In this document: positions 17,146 to 26,360 of the stretch, one piece after another
How the letters are laid out: each line of letters starts with the position of its first letter
Numbering within the stretch: the first letter of the stretch is position 1
Assembly (NCBI RefSeq): GCF_022788715.1
Contig: NZ_CP085167.1
Span: forward strand, 3,345,501 to 3,409,500
Source: Sulfitobacter sp. DSM 110093
GTDB lineage: Bacteria > Pseudomonadota > Alphaproteobacteria > Rhodobacterales > Rhodobacteraceae
Reading direction: 5' to 3'
Length of the DNA: 64,000 nucleotides
The notes under the pieces: model-generated
What the model was told of the DNA's origin: nothing
What the model saw: only the letters and a program-made list of their open reading frames with translations
Databases searched by the model: none
Position numbers and translations under genes: made by a program

Positions 17146-18023
17146 TGTTCGGCCTCCGCCTGTTTCTGCTGGTTGCGCTGGAACAGGATGATCGGGATGA
17201 TCAGGATCAGCAGCAAGATCACGGCAACGGCGCTCGCCACCGGCCAATCACGGTTGTTAAAGAACTCTTCCCAAAGCACTTTGCCGATCATCAGCGTGCC
17301 CGAACCGCCCAAGAGCGAGGGGATCACGAATTCACCCAAAGCGGGGATGAAGACCAGAAAACTGCCCGCCACGATGCCGTTACGCGACAACGGGATCGTT
17401 ACAAGCCAGAAGGCTTGCAGCCGCGAACAACCCAAATCCTCAGCCGCCTCATTCAGCGATTCATCCAAACGGTCCAACGCGGCATAGATCGGCAAGATCA
17501 TGAACGGCAGATAGGTATAAACGATGCCGATATAGACTGCCGTATTGGTATTAAGGATCTGTAAAGGCTCTGCCGTTAGACCCAACCCCATCAAGAGTTG
17601 ATTCAGCAGCCCTTCGTTGCTCAAAATGCCCATCCACGCATAGACGCGGATCAAGAAGGAGGTCCAGAAGGGCAAAATCACCAACATCATCAAAGTGGCG
17701 CGCCACTCTTCGGGGGCGCGGGCCATGCCGTAGGCGATAGGATAGCCGACCAGCAGCGTGAAGGCGGTGGAGATCAACGCGATGCGCAGCGAACTGAGGT
17801 AAGCTTTCCAATAGAGATCATCAGAAGCGAGGAAGGCAAAATTCTCGAAATCCAGCTGCGAGATCAGCGCGCTGATGCCGTCTTTGATGGTCGGCGTATA
17901 GGGCGGGATCGCCAGTGCAGTGTCGGACAGCGAGATTTTGAAAACGATCAGGAAAGGCACCAGAAACAGCGCCAGCAGCCAGAGGTACGGAACCGCAATC
18001 AGGGCAAAACGACGTATGTTCAT
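17142..18023 (-). CDS. potH: Putrescine/spermidine ABC transporter permease
   Basis: 293 residues with six hydrophobic segments and the EAA loop (DESLNEAAEDLGCSRLQAFW) near residue 195. It begins with NIRRFALIAVPYLWLLALF, a first membrane helix typical of PotH/PotB. The start overlaps the potG stop (ATGA). It pairs with PotI in the inner membrane. Confidence 0.94.
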   Translation of the reverse strand: MNIRRFALIAVPYLWLLALFLVPFLIVFKISLSDTALAIPPYTPTIKDGISALISQLDFENFAFLASDDLYWKAYLSSLRIALISTAFTLLVGYPIAYGMARAPEEWRATLMMLVILPFWTSFLIRVYAWMGILSNEGLLNQLLMGLGLTAEPLQILNTNTAVYIGIVYTYLPFMILPIYAALDRLDESLNEAAEDLGCSRLQAFWLVTIPLSRNGIVAGSFLVFIPALGEFVIPSLLGGSGTLMIGKVLWEEFFNNRDWPVASAVAVILLLILIIPIILFQRNQQKQAEAEQ

Positions 18024-19147
18024 TGCGCCAACAAAACGCCTGCGGTGGCGCTCCATGAAATCCAAACCGGGTCTTCCCACGTGATGTCACGTCGGGCGAT
18101 GCGTCGGGTGTTGGCGGTTTGCGCCTTGATCACTTGCCCCCCCGGCAGTTCGACGTGATAGGTGCTGAGGTTTCCCAGATACGCGATGTCGAGCACTTTG
18201 CCCTGTAGCGCATTGGGCGCATCCTCGGGCCGTTCGGTCGAGATGCGGATCTTCTCCGGGCGGATCGCCAGATGGGCCTGCTGGCCCTCACTGAACGGCA
18301 CGGCAGAGGTCGCGGTCAGCGGCGGCTGCCCTTCGATCCAATTTAGATGGTATTGGTCTTGGCCAATGGCCTTAGTGCTGGCTTCGATGATGTTCACGTC
18401 GCCGATGAAGTCGGCCACATAGACAGAATTCGGTGCCTCGTAGATCTCGGCCGGGGTGGCCACCTGAATGACGCGCCCCTCGTCCATCACCGCCACGCGG
18501 GAGGCGACGGTCATCGCCTCTTCTTGGTCATGGGTCACGATGACAAAGGTGGTGCCGGTGGATTCTTGAATGTCCATCAGTTCGAACTGGGTGTCTTGCC
18601 GCAGCTTTTTATCGAGCGCGCCCAAGGGTTCATCCAGCAACAAAAGCTTCGGTGCTTTCGCAAGCGACCGGGCAAGCGCCACGCGCTGCCGTTGGCCACC
18701 GGAAATCTGATGCGGCTTGCGGCGAGCGAATTTCTCAAGGCGGGTAAGCTTGAGCATCTCGGCCACACGGGCCTCGATTGCGTCTTTGCTCATCTTATCG
18801 CGGCGCAGGCCAAAGGCGATATTGTCCCAAATGCTTAGATGCGGGAACAGCGCGTAGGACTGGAACATCATGTTCACCGCCCGCTTGTTCGGCGGCACCG
18901 GCGCGATGTCTTGCCCTGCCAATTCGATCCGCCCCGATGTCGGGTTTTCAAACCCCGCCAGCATCCTCATCATCGTGGTTTTGCCACAGCCAGAAGGCCC
19001 AAGCAGGGCAAAGAATTCCTGTGCGTAGATGTCCAAAGACAGATCATCAATGGCGACGAATTCACCGAATTTCTTAGTCACATTCTTAAAGCGAATGAGC
19101 GGCTTTTCGTCGGGGTTGTTCCAGGGGGCGAAGACGGTTGGGCTCAC
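18020..19147 (-). CDS. potG: Putrescine/spermidine ABC transporter ATPase
   Basis: 375 residues. Walker A GPSGCGKTT is at 50-58, signature ISGGQRQ at 148-154, Walker B LLLLDEP at 168-174, and a TOBE domain follows residue 290. The start is most likely a GTG (MSPTVFAPW...) preceded by AAAGGA; the longer reading would need a TTG and overlaps the hairpin behind potF. It energises import of the polyamine delivered by PotF. Confidence 0.94.
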   Translation of the reverse strand: MSPTVFAPWNNPDEKPLIRFKNVTKKFGEFVAIDDLSLDIYAQEFFALLGPSGCGKTTMMRMLAGFENPTSGRIELAGQDIAPVPPNKRAVNMMFQSYALFPHLSIWDNIAFGLRRDKMSKDAIEARVAEMLKLTRLEKFARRKPHQISGGQRQRVALARSLAKAPKLLLLDEPLGALDKKLRQDTQFELMDIQESTGTTFVIVTHDQEEAMTVASRVAVMDEGRVIQVATPAEIYEAPNSVYVADFIGDVNIIEASTKAIGQDQYHLNWIEGQPPLTATSAVPFSEGQQAHLAIRPEKIRISTERPEDAPNALQGKVLDIAYLGNLSTYHVELPGGQVIKAQTANTRRIARRDITWEDPVWISWSATAGVLLAQ

Positions 19148-19186
19148 GGTTGAGACATCCTTTGATCGGGTCGCAGGGGTAAGAAA

Positions 19187-19217
19187 AAGGGGCGCGACCA
19201 AACTGGCCGCACCCCTT
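19187..19217 (-). terminator. Attenuator-like hairpin between potF and potG
   Basis: On the minus strand a 13-base stem (AAGGGGTGCGGCC/GGTCGCGCCCCTT) with two wobble pairs and a 5-base loop is followed by TTTTTCTT. Both wobbles are G-U on the minus strand and would be A-C on the plus strand, supporting a minus-strand RNA function. It lies 8 bases behind the potF stop. It probably ends most transcripts after potF, so binding protein exceeds membrane components. Confidence 0.75.
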
Positions 19218-19225
19218 GTTTCAGA

Positions 19226-20311
19226 TCAGGTACCGGACTTGATCTTGGTCCAGAGCCGGGTCACCACGCGCTGAACTTTTGGCGGGTAAGGTGTGGTTGT
19301 GAACAGGTTGTCCAACGCCGCCTCAGAAGGGTAGATCGCGGGGTCGCCGATCACATCTTCGACCAGATGTTCTTGCGAGGCTTTATTGCCGTTCGCGTAG
19401 TAGACATAGTTCGACGCAGCCGCCATATTTTCGGCGTCCATGATAAAGTTAAGAAACTTATGCGCGCCCTCGGGGTTTGGCGCATCGGCTGGGATGGCCA
19501 TTTGGTCAAACCACATCTGCGCCCCTTCGGAGGGAGCATTATAGGCCACTTCAACGCCATTTTCAGCTTCGGCCGCGCGGTCACGGGCCTGCAGAATATC
19601 GCCGGACCAGCCGACTGCGACGCAAACGTCACCGTTCGCTAAAGCATTGATATATTCCGAGGAGTGGAACTTCTGGATATAGGGGCGGATCGGCATGAAG
19701 ACGTCTTCGGCCTTCGCGATGACGTCGGGGTCATGGCTGTTGGGGTCTTCGCCGATGTAGTTCAGCGCTGCGGGAATCATCTCGGCAGGCGCGTCGAGGA
19801 AGTGCACGCCACAGTCAGCGAGCTTTTCCATATTGGCGGCATCAAAAACCAGATCCCAAGAGTCGATCGGGGCGTCTTCACCCAAGACCTCTTTTACCTT
19901 GCCGACATTCACACCGATGCCAGTAGTGCCCCACATGTAATTGATCGAATGGGCGTTATCGGGATCATATTGTTCGGTCCGCGAGGAGACTACGTCCCAC
20001 ATATTTTCAAGGTTGGGCAGTTTGGAGGCTTCCAGCGGCTGGAATGCCCCAGCAGTGATCTGGCGCTGCAGGAAGGTGCCCGTAGGCACAACCACGTCAT
20101 AGCCCGACCCACCGGACAGCATTTTGGTTTCCAGCATTTCGTTGCTGTCGAACACATCATAAACCAGCTCGATGCCGGTTTCTTCTTCAAATTTCTCCAG
20201 CAGGGATTCATCGATATAGTCGGACCAGTTATAGACCCGGACCGTTTCGGCAGAAGCGGCACCTGCCATCAAGGTGGCAACGGCGGCGCTGCTTAGTAGC
20301 ACATGTTTCAT
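19226..20311 (-). CDS. potF: Periplasmic polyamine-binding protein
   Basis: 361 residues. Residues 1-21 are a signal peptide ending in AGAASA. The mature N-terminus VRVYNWSDYIDES is the hallmark of PotF/PotD proteins; its Trp and Asp/Ser form part of the polyamine pocket. WGTTGIGVN near residue 125 and VAVGWSGD near 230 are further family landmarks. It captures putrescine or spermidine for PotGHI. A GGGAG site precedes the ATG. It is first in the operon and divergent from the GntR gene. Confidence 0.95.
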   Translation of the reverse strand: MKHVLLSSAAVATLMAGAASAETVRVYNWSDYIDESLLEKFEEETGIELVYDVFDSNEMLETKMLSGGSGYDVVVPTGTFLQRQITAGAFQPLEASKLPNLENMWDVVSSRTEQYDPDNAHSINYMWGTTGIGVNVGKVKEVLGEDAPIDSWDLVFDAANMEKLADCGVHFLDAPAEMIPAALNYIGEDPNSHDPDVIAKAEDVFMPIRPYIQKFHSSEYINALANGDVCVAVGWSGDILQARDRAAEAENGVEVAYNAPSEGAQMWFDQMAIPADAPNPEGAHKFLNFIMDAENMAAASNYVYYANGNKASQEHLVEDVIGDPAIYPSEAALDNLFTTTPYPPKVQRVVTRLWTKIKSGT

Positions 20312-20356
20312 TTCATACTCCCGTTAGACAGGTCGGGTTGATCCCCACCTTTCGTC

Positions 20357-20370
20357 AATTTGATCAAGTT
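20357..20370. promoter_or_regulatory. Candidate GntR operator between potF and the regulator gene
   Basis: The palindrome-like AATTTGATCAAGTT lies in the 76-base divergent region. The same element, 12 of 14 bases identical, recurs at 21176-21189 before the aminotransferase gene. The TGATCA centre and A/T flanks form an imperfect two-fold site fit for a FadR-type GntR dimer. Binding is predicted, not shown. Confidence 0.55.
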
Positions 20371-20387
20371 TTGCCTCTTCGGGCAAG

Positions 20388-21158
20388 ATGGTTTATGCTT
20401 TCATGCAGAAGGAAATGCTGCAAGCTACGGCGAAACAAGATGGAAAGACCGCTCCCATGGGTTCAGAAAAAACCGATCCGAGACTGCTTCCCGCCGCCGA
20501 CGCGGCGGCCAAGACTCCCATCCATCAGCATGTATATGAACGTCTGCGCAAGATGATTCTTTTCGGCGATTTGGCCCCCGGTCAGGGGGTGACGATCCAA
20601 GGCCTGACAACCGCGCTTGACGCGGGCATGACCCCCGTTCGCGAAGCCATCCGTCGCTTGATTTCCGAAGGCGCGTTAACCCATTTGGGCAACCGCCGGG
20701 TTACCGTGCCAGAACTTACCCATGCGGGCCTTGAAGAACTGGGTTTCATGCGTGAAACGCTAGAGCCGGAGCTGACTCGGCGGGCCGCGGAACGCATGAC
20801 AAAAGGGCGTATGGACGCCCTGAAAGAGTGCGACACCGCGCTGAACCTTGCCATCGACCGGGGCGATGTTGGTGGCTACTTAATGCAGAACTACAACTTC
20901 CACGCAATGATCTATGACCTTGCCGAAGCGCCGATCATGGCCGCCACGGTAGATCGGCTTTGGCTCCGGTTCGGCCCTTCGCTGCGGGTGGTTTGTGGGC
21001 GCTATGGCACCAGCAATCTGCCCGATAAACATGCAGAGCTTATGGCTGCCTTTTCTGCAGGCAATGTCATTCTCGCCGGGGAGGTCATGGCAGGCGATGT
21101 TGCCCAAGGAATGACCCAAATCCGCGCGGCTCTTGATGGATTGCCCGTTCCGCGTTGA
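20388..21158 (+). CDS. GntR-family (FCD domain) transcriptional regulator of the putrescine genes
   Basis: 256 residues from the first ATG. Starts at 20403, 20415 or 20457 are also possible; the first about 40 residues are not conserved and no ribosome site decides. A winged helix-turn-helix lies at about 45-110 (DAGMTPVREAIRRLISEGAL is the recognition region). The FCD ligand-binding domain follows, with His residues in NFHAMIYD and PDKHAELM that could bind a metal. It sits between the pot operon and the aminotransferase and is flanked by two copies of one palindrome, so it most likely represses both until a polyamine signal appears. Confidence 0.88.
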   Translation: MVYAFMQKEMLQATAKQDGKTAPMGSEKTDPRLLPAADAAAKTPIHQHVYERLRKMILFGDLAPGQGVTIQGLTTALDAGMTPVREAIRRLISEGALTHLGNRRVTVPELTHAGLEELGFMRETLEPELTRRAAERMTKGRMDALKECDTALNLAIDRGDVGGYLMQNYNFHAMIYDLAEAPIMAATVDRLWLRFGPSLRVVCGRYGTSNLPDKHAELMAAFSAGNVILAGEVMAGDVAQGMTQIRAALDGLPVPR

Positions 21159-21169
21159 TTCGATTGACA

Positions 21170-21189
21170 TGTTATAATTTGATCATATT
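21170..21189 (+). promoter_or_regulatory. Extended -10 promoter overlapped by a second candidate GntR operator
   Basis: TGTTATAAT (21170-21178) matches an extended -10 element 56 bases before the aminotransferase start. The operator-like AATTTGATCATATT (21176-21189) overlaps it and the expected transcription start, a typical repressor position. No good -35 is visible. Confidence 0.55.
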
Positions 21190-21233
21190 CTCCGACGAAG
21201 CTTAATTTTCACGCAGATAGAAGGTGCGTCCCC

Positions 21234-22631
21234 ATGCCGCCAATCACGAATCACCTCCCCACCGCAGACCTTCAGGCCCTTGATGCGGCACATCACATGC
21301 ACCCTTTCACCACCAATGACGACTTGGGCAAAAAGGGCGCGCGCATCATCACACGGGCCAAGGGCATCTATCTGACCGACAGCGAAGGCAACGAAATCCT
21401 CGACGCGATGGCGGGGCTTTGGTGCGTGAACCTTGGCTATGGCCGCGAAGAGATGGGCCAAGTGGCCGCGCGACAGATGAACGAACTGCCCTATTACAAC
21501 ACCTTCTTTCAGACGACCCATGTGCCCGCCATCGCCTTGGCCAAGGAACTGACCGACCTCGCCCCCGGTGATCTGAACCACGTCTTTTTCGCCGGGTCCG
21601 GATCAGAGGCGAACGACACCAACCTGCGCATGGTCCGCACCTATTGGGCGCAAAAGGGCAAACCCGAAAAGAGCCATATCATCAGCCGCAAGAACGCCTA
21701 TCACGGTTCCTCTGTTGGATCGGCCAGCCTTGGGGGCATGACGCCGATGCACGAACAAGGTGGTCTGCCGATCCCCGGCATCCACCATATCGGCCAACCC
21801 GATTGGTACGCCGAAGGGGGCGATCAATCCCCCGAGGAGTTCGGCCTCGCCCGCGCACGTGAGTTGGAGGAGAAAATCCTTGAACTGGGCGCGGATAAGG
21901 TCGCTGCGTTCATTGGTGAGCCCGTGCAGGGCGCGGGTGGCGTTGTCATCCCGCCCAGCACTTACTGGCCTGAAATCCAGCGCATCTGCGAAAAGCACGA
22001 CATTCTGCTGATCGCCGACGAAGTGATCTGCGGCTTTGGCCGGACAGGCAACTGGTTCGGCTCGCAGACGATGGGGATCAAGCCGCATATCATGACCATC
22101 GCCAAGGGGCTCAGCTCCGGCTATGCACCGATTGGCGGCTCAATCGTTTGCGACGAAGTGGCTGAGGTCATCAACGCCTGCGAATTCAACCACGGCTACA
22201 CATATTCCGGCCACCCGGTCTGCGCCGCCGTGGCGCTGGAAAACCTGCGTATCATGCAAGAAGAGAACATCATCGACCATGTGCGCGACGTCGCCGCCCC
22301 CGCGTTAAAAGAAGCGCTGGAAAAACTAGGTGAACACCCCTTGGTCGGCGGGGCTAACGTCTCTGGCCTTATGGCTTCCTTGCCCCTGACACCGCATAAA
22401 GAAAGCCGTGCAAAATTTGCCGCCGATGGTGGCGTGGCGGGGTATACCTGCCGGGAGCATTGCTTTGCCAATAATCTGGTGATGCGCCATGTGGGCGACC
22501 GGATGATCATCTCTCCGCCGCTGATCATCACGCCCGATGAGATCAAGATTTTCGCCGAACGGGCCACCAAGGCGCTGGATGCGACTTATGCGGACCTGAA
22601 AGACAAAGACCTGTTGAAAGCAGCGTCCTAA
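21234..22631 (+). CDS. spuC: Class III aminotransferase, probably putrescine/polyamine-pyruvate
   Basis: 465 residues of the PLP-dependent class III family. GSGSEANDTNLRM near residue 122, the ADEVICGFGRTG segment near 263 and IAKGLSSGYAPIGGS near 288, with the Schiff-base lysine, are all present. It resembles SpuC-type enzymes that move the amino group of putrescine to pyruvate, giving 4-aminobutanal. Context (pot transporter, PuuB-like oxidase, shared operator) supports a polyamine substrate. Taurine-, beta-alanine- or other omega-amine-pyruvate activity cannot be excluded from sequence. Confidence 0.82.
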   Translation: MPPITNHLPTADLQALDAAHHMHPFTTNDDLGKKGARIITRAKGIYLTDSEGNEILDAMAGLWCVNLGYGREEMGQVAARQMNELPYYNTFFQTTHVPAIALAKELTDLAPGDLNHVFFAGSGSEANDTNLRMVRTYWAQKGKPEKSHIISRKNAYHGSSVGSASLGGMTPMHEQGGLPIPGIHHIGQPDWYAEGGDQSPEEFGLARARELEEKILELGADKVAAFIGEPVQGAGGVVIPPSTYWPEIQRICEKHDILLIADEVICGFGRTGNWFGSQTMGIKPHIMTIAKGLSSGYAPIGGSIVCDEVAEVINACEFNHGYTYSGHPVCAAVALENLRIMQEENIIDHVRDVAAPALKEALEKLGEHPLVGGANVSGLMASLPLTPHKESRAKFAADGGVAGYTCREHCFANNLVMRHVGDRMIISPPLIITPDEIKIFAERATKALDATYADLKDKDLLKAAS

Positions 22632-22639
22632 GCAACCGG

Positions 22640-22660
22640 GCTGCCCCCACGTGGGGCGGC
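22640..22660. terminator. Stem-loop terminator between the aminotransferase and transglycosylase genes
   Basis: An 8-base stem GCTGCCCC/GGGGCGGC with a 5-base loop lies between the two convergent genes. Its wobble pair is U-G on the plus strand, favouring the aminotransferase transcript, though it may serve both. No strong T run follows. Confidence 0.5.
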
Positions 22661-22663
22661 ACA

Positions 22664-23962
22664 TTACTCTTTGCGCAGGCGTTCCAGCAGCCGGGGAGAG
22701 GCATAGCCATCTGGCGCAATCCCCTCAGCTTGTTGGAAGCTGCGCACGGCATTGACGGTCAGCGGGCCGATTTTTGCATCGATCTTTTGCGTGTCAAACC
22801 CGGCTTTGGTCAGCAAGGTCTGCAATTCGATCCGCTCGTCAAAGCTCAGCGCGCGGTCTTCACGCGGCCAGTCTTGCTGAAACTCTTCCGCGCCACCGAT
22901 CCTATCCGCCAGATGGCCCACGCCGATGACATAGGCATCAGCGGTGTTGTAACGCTCGATCACTTCGAAGTTCGGGAAAATCATAAAGGCCGCGCCCTGC
23001 GCCCCGGCGGGCAGCAGCACCGACGCCGGACCATGATCTGCCACCGCAGCGCCGTCCCGCGCGGTCACACCAAGGGCCGCCCATTCCGCCGGGGTTTTGG
23101 TGACCTCACGATCGGCCAGCAAGTAGTCAAACCCTTCGGGCAAAGAGACTTCGACACCCCAAGGCTGCCCTTTGGTCCAGCCGAAATGCTCAAGGTATGC
23201 CGCCGTTGAGGCCAGTGCATCAGAGGGATCATCGCCCCAGATATTGCGTCGCCCGTCGCCGTTCCAATCAACGGCATAAGACAAGAATGACGAAGGCATG
23301 AACTGCGTATGCCCCATTGCACCCGCCCAAGAACCGCGCATCTGTTCGGCATCGGTATCGCCAGCCTGAAGAATGCGCAGCGCGTTAAGGAGTTCCGCCT
23401 CAAAAAACGCCGCCCGCCGTGCGTCATAGGCCAGCGTCGAAAGCGAATTCATCACGTTATCTCCGCCCCGAAAGCTGCCATAGGCGCTTTCCAGCCCCCA
23501 AATCGCGGTGACAATCTCTTTCTCCACGCCGTATTTCGCTTCGATATCTTCCAGCGTACGCTGCCACTGTGCCAGCGCCTTCTGCCCGTTCTGCACCCGC
23601 AGATCCGAGGTCGCGGTGTCGAGGTAATCCCAGATCGTCTTGGTAAATTCCGACTGGTTGCGGTCGCGGCGGATCACCTCAGGGTCATAGCTTACCGTAT
23701 CAAGTGCGCGGTCAAAGACATCTGGATCAATGCCCTCTTGCAGGGCGCGGGGGCGGAATTCTTTTACCCAAGCGCGAAGCCCCGCATCGTCACCCATGGT
23801 TTCAACAGGTGCATCCTGACCCGCCGGGGTAGAGGAGACGAGCACAACTTCAGACGCACGCGGCGCGGGGCGCGCGGATTCAGACGGGCCGGACCCGAAG
23901 GCCGGAACCGCCATACCCGCGGTCGCCATAATGCTTGAAATCATCGCATAGTGCCGGATCAT
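22664..23962 (-). CDS. Lytic murein transglycosylase (MltB-type) with peptidoglycan-binding domain
   Basis: 432 residues. A signal peptide covers about the first 23 residues. The SLT/MltB catalytic domain follows, with the general acid glutamate in AIWGLESAYGSF and GAMGHTQFMPSSFL downstream; AVDWNGDGRRNIW is also typical. A C-terminal PG_binding_1 domain (about 370-430) anchors it to the wall. It cleaves glycan strands to 1,6-anhydro ends in the periplasm. The start follows GGCGAGG; the longer reading lacks a signal peptide at its N-terminus. Confidence 0.93.
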   Translation of the reverse strand: MIRHYAMISSIMATAGMAVPAFGSGPSESARPAPRASEVVLVSSTPAGQDAPVETMGDDAGLRAWVKEFRPRALQEGIDPDVFDRALDTVSYDPEVIRRDRNQSEFTKTIWDYLDTATSDLRVQNGQKALAQWQRTLEDIEAKYGVEKEIVTAIWGLESAYGSFRGGDNVMNSLSTLAYDARRAAFFEAELLNALRILQAGDTDAEQMRGSWAGAMGHTQFMPSSFLSYAVDWNGDGRRNIWGDDPSDALASTAAYLEHFGWTKGQPWGVEVSLPEGFDYLLADREVTKTPAEWAALGVTARDGAAVADHGPASVLLPAGAQGAAFMIFPNFEVIERYNTADAYVIGVGHLADRIGGAEEFQQDWPREDRALSFDERIELQTLLTKAGFDTQKIDAKIGPLTVNAVRSFQQAEGIAPDGYASPRLLERLRKE

Positions 23963-24000
23963 AAACGCCTCGCCTGATAAAGTTGCGGTAAATCCTATGC

Positions 24001-24031
24001 GTGCCCCGCCTCGGTGGGAAGGGAGGGGCAC
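24001..24031 (-). other. Stem-loop downstream of RNase R
   Basis: A 7-base inverted repeat GTGCCCC/GGGGCAC with a 17-base loop sits about 33 bases behind the rnr stop and before the transglycosylase start. It may mark a transcript end, but no T run follows it. Confidence 0.35.
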
Positions 24032-24063
24032 AACCATCCGCGAAGCTCCGCCTGTTCGTCGTT

Positions 24064-26328
24064 TTAGCGGCGGGTGCGGGTCACTTTTCGCTTGATCTTG
24101 TCCTTCTTGCGCTTGGCTTTCACGGCCTTGCCGCGCGGGTTGCGCCCCGCCGGGCTGCGCCGACCAGCGCCGCCCTGTTTTACCTTCTGATCTTCGATCT
24201 CAAGTAGTTCCAGCGCGATGCCCCCGGTCACCGGGACCGCCTCGGCCAAGCGCACGGTCACACGCTGGCCGATGCCGATGATCATGCCGGTATCGGAGCC
24301 CATCAGCGTCTGCGCCTCGGCGTCGTGGTGGAAATACTCGCGCCCCAAAGAGCGCATCGGCACCAGCCCATCCGCGCCGGTTTCGTCCAGCTTCACGAAC
24401 GCGCCAAACCGCGCGATGCCGCTGATGCGCCCGGTGAACTCATTGCCCACACGCTCCGACAAGAAGGCGGCGAGGTAGCGGTCGGTCGTGTCCCGCTCTG
24501 CTACCATCGAGCGCCGCTCGGTGTCCGAGATATGCGCGCCGGTCTGTTCCAGCCCTTCGATCTCTTCCGGGGTCAGACCGTCCTTGCCCCAGCCATGCGC
24601 CGTGATCAGCGCACGGTGCACAATCAGGTCGGCATAGCGCCGGATCGGGGAGGTGAAATGCGCGTAAGACCGCAGAGCGAGACCGAAGTGCCCGATGTGC
24701 GCAGGGCCGTAATAGGCCTGCGTCAGCGAGCGTAGGGTACTGATGTTGATTAATTCGGCGTCGTCGGTGCCCGCCGCCTGATCTAACAGCCGGTTCAGAT
24801 GCGATGTCATCAGCACCTGCCCCTTGGCCAGCGTCAGCCCGGCCGCCTGCGCCGTCTCGCGCAAGGATTCCAGTTTCTCCGGTGAGGGCTCCTCGTGGAT
24901 GCGGAACAGCAGCGGCGTTTTCTTTTTCAGCAGCGTCTCGGCAGCGGCGACATTGGCCAGCACCATGAACTCTTCGATCAGCTTATGCGCATCGAGCCGT
25001 TCGCGAAAGTTGACCGATTTCACCTTGCCATCGTCGCCCAATTCGATGCGGCGTTCGGGGAGGTCCAATTCCAGTGGCTGACGCTCCGCCCGCGCCAGTT
25101 TCAGCGCCCCGTAGGCGGCGTAGAGCGGCTTCAGCACCGGCTCCAACAGAGGTCCGGTTCGGTCATTCGGGTTGCCGTCGATGGCGTCCTGCACCTCTTC
25201 GTAATGCAATGACGCGGGCGAGCGCATCAGCCCGCGATGGAACGTATGGCCGATCTTGTTGCCCTTGGCGTCCAGCACCATACGCACGGCGATACAGGCC
25301 CGCGGCACACCCTCGTGCAATGAGCACAGATCCCCCGAAAGGCGGTCGGGCAGCATCGGCACCACGCGGTCAGGAAAATAAGTGGAGTTCCCGCGTTTGC
25401 GCGCTTCGTTATCCAGCGCAGAGCCGGGGGTGACATAGGCAGCGACATCCGCAATGGCGACCCAGACGACATGGCCGCCCTCGTTCTTGGGGTCCTCATC
25501 CGCATGGGCATAGCAGGCGTCATCGTGGTCACGCGCATCCGACGGGTCGATGGTGACCAGCGGCAGATCACGCAGATCTTCACGGCCCTTGAGGCCCTGC
25601 GGCTTGGCGGCGTCAGCTTGTGCCACCACATCATCGGGGAAATCGTCCGGAATACCGTGCTGCTGAATCGCGATAAGCGACACCGCACGCGGCTCTGACG
25701 GGTCGCCCAACCGTTCGACGATGCGGGCACGGGGGGAGCCCATGCGCCCCTTTGGTCCGGCCTGCTCCGCCTCGACCAATTCGCCATCCTTGGCCCCGTG
25801 GGTGTGATCCGCCCCGACACGCCATTCACGGTCTGCCCCCTTGTCGATCGGCACGATCCGCCCGCCTTCGGCAGCCTTGCGGAAGATGCCCAGCACCTTT
25901 TTCGGGTTGCTGCCAATGCGGCGGATCAGCCGCGCTTCATAATGGTGGTCTTCGCCTTTCACCAACGTTAACCGAGCCAGAATCCGGTCGCCTTCGCCAA
26001 GGGCGGGGTCACTCTCGCGCGGGATCAGCAGCACAACAGGCTCTGTCCCCTCGCCATGCCATTCCATCGGCTTGGCAAACAGATCGCCATCCTTGTCCGG
26101 CCCGGTGACCAACAGCACAGAGACCGGCGGCAAGCGATCCGGGTCTTGATAGCTGCGCTTGCGCTTCTCCAGATGGCCTTCGGCCTCCAGCTCTTTCAGC
26201 ACGCGCTTCAGATCGATCCGCGCGGCACCTTTGATGCCAAAGGCTTTGGCGATGTCGCGCTTCGCGGTCAGCGTGGGGTTCTGTTCGATCCAGTCAAGGA
26301 TCTCGGATTTGCTGGGTATCTTGCTCAT
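24064..26328 (-). CDS. rnr: Ribonuclease R
   Basis: 754 residues, RNase II/R family: an N-terminal winged-helix region (about 1-60), cold-shock-type domains, then the RNB catalytic domain with IDPSDARDHDDACYA (about residue 260) carrying the metal-binding aspartates. A C-terminal S1 domain near 620-710 and a very basic tail (about 720-754, rich in K and R) complete the protein. It degrades structured RNA 3' to 5' in the cytoplasm. Length and domain order are normal. Confidence 0.96.
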   Translation of the reverse strand: MSKIPSKSEILDWIEQNPTLTAKRDIAKAFGIKGAARIDLKRVLKELEAEGHLEKRKRSYQDPDRLPPVSVLLVTGPDKDGDLFAKPMEWHGEGTEPVVLLIPRESDPALGEGDRILARLTLVKGEDHHYEARLIRRIGSNPKKVLGIFRKAAEGGRIVPIDKGADREWRVGADHTHGAKDGELVEAEQAGPKGRMGSPRARIVERLGDPSEPRAVSLIAIQQHGIPDDFPDDVVAQADAAKPQGLKGREDLRDLPLVTIDPSDARDHDDACYAHADEDPKNEGGHVVWVAIADVAAYVTPGSALDNEARKRGNSTYFPDRVVPMLPDRLSGDLCSLHEGVPRACIAVRMVLDAKGNKIGHTFHRGLMRSPASLHYEEVQDAIDGNPNDRTGPLLEPVLKPLYAAYGALKLARAERQPLELDLPERRIELGDDGKVKSVNFRERLDAHKLIEEFMVLANVAAAETLLKKKTPLLFRIHEEPSPEKLESLRETAQAAGLTLAKGQVLMTSHLNRLLDQAAGTDDAELINISTLRSLTQAYYGPAHIGHFGLALRSYAHFTSPIRRYADLIVHRALITAHGWGKDGLTPEEIEGLEQTGAHISDTERRSMVAERDTTDRYLAAFLSERVGNEFTGRISGIARFGAFVKLDETGADGLVPMRSLGREYFHHDAEAQTLMGSDTGMIIGIGQRVTVRLAEAVPVTGGIALELLEIEDQKVKQGGAGRRSPAGRNPRGKAVKAKRKKDKIKRKVTRTRR

Positions 26329-26360
26329 ATCTCAGCAGGTAGCACGCAGCCCCCCTGTCG

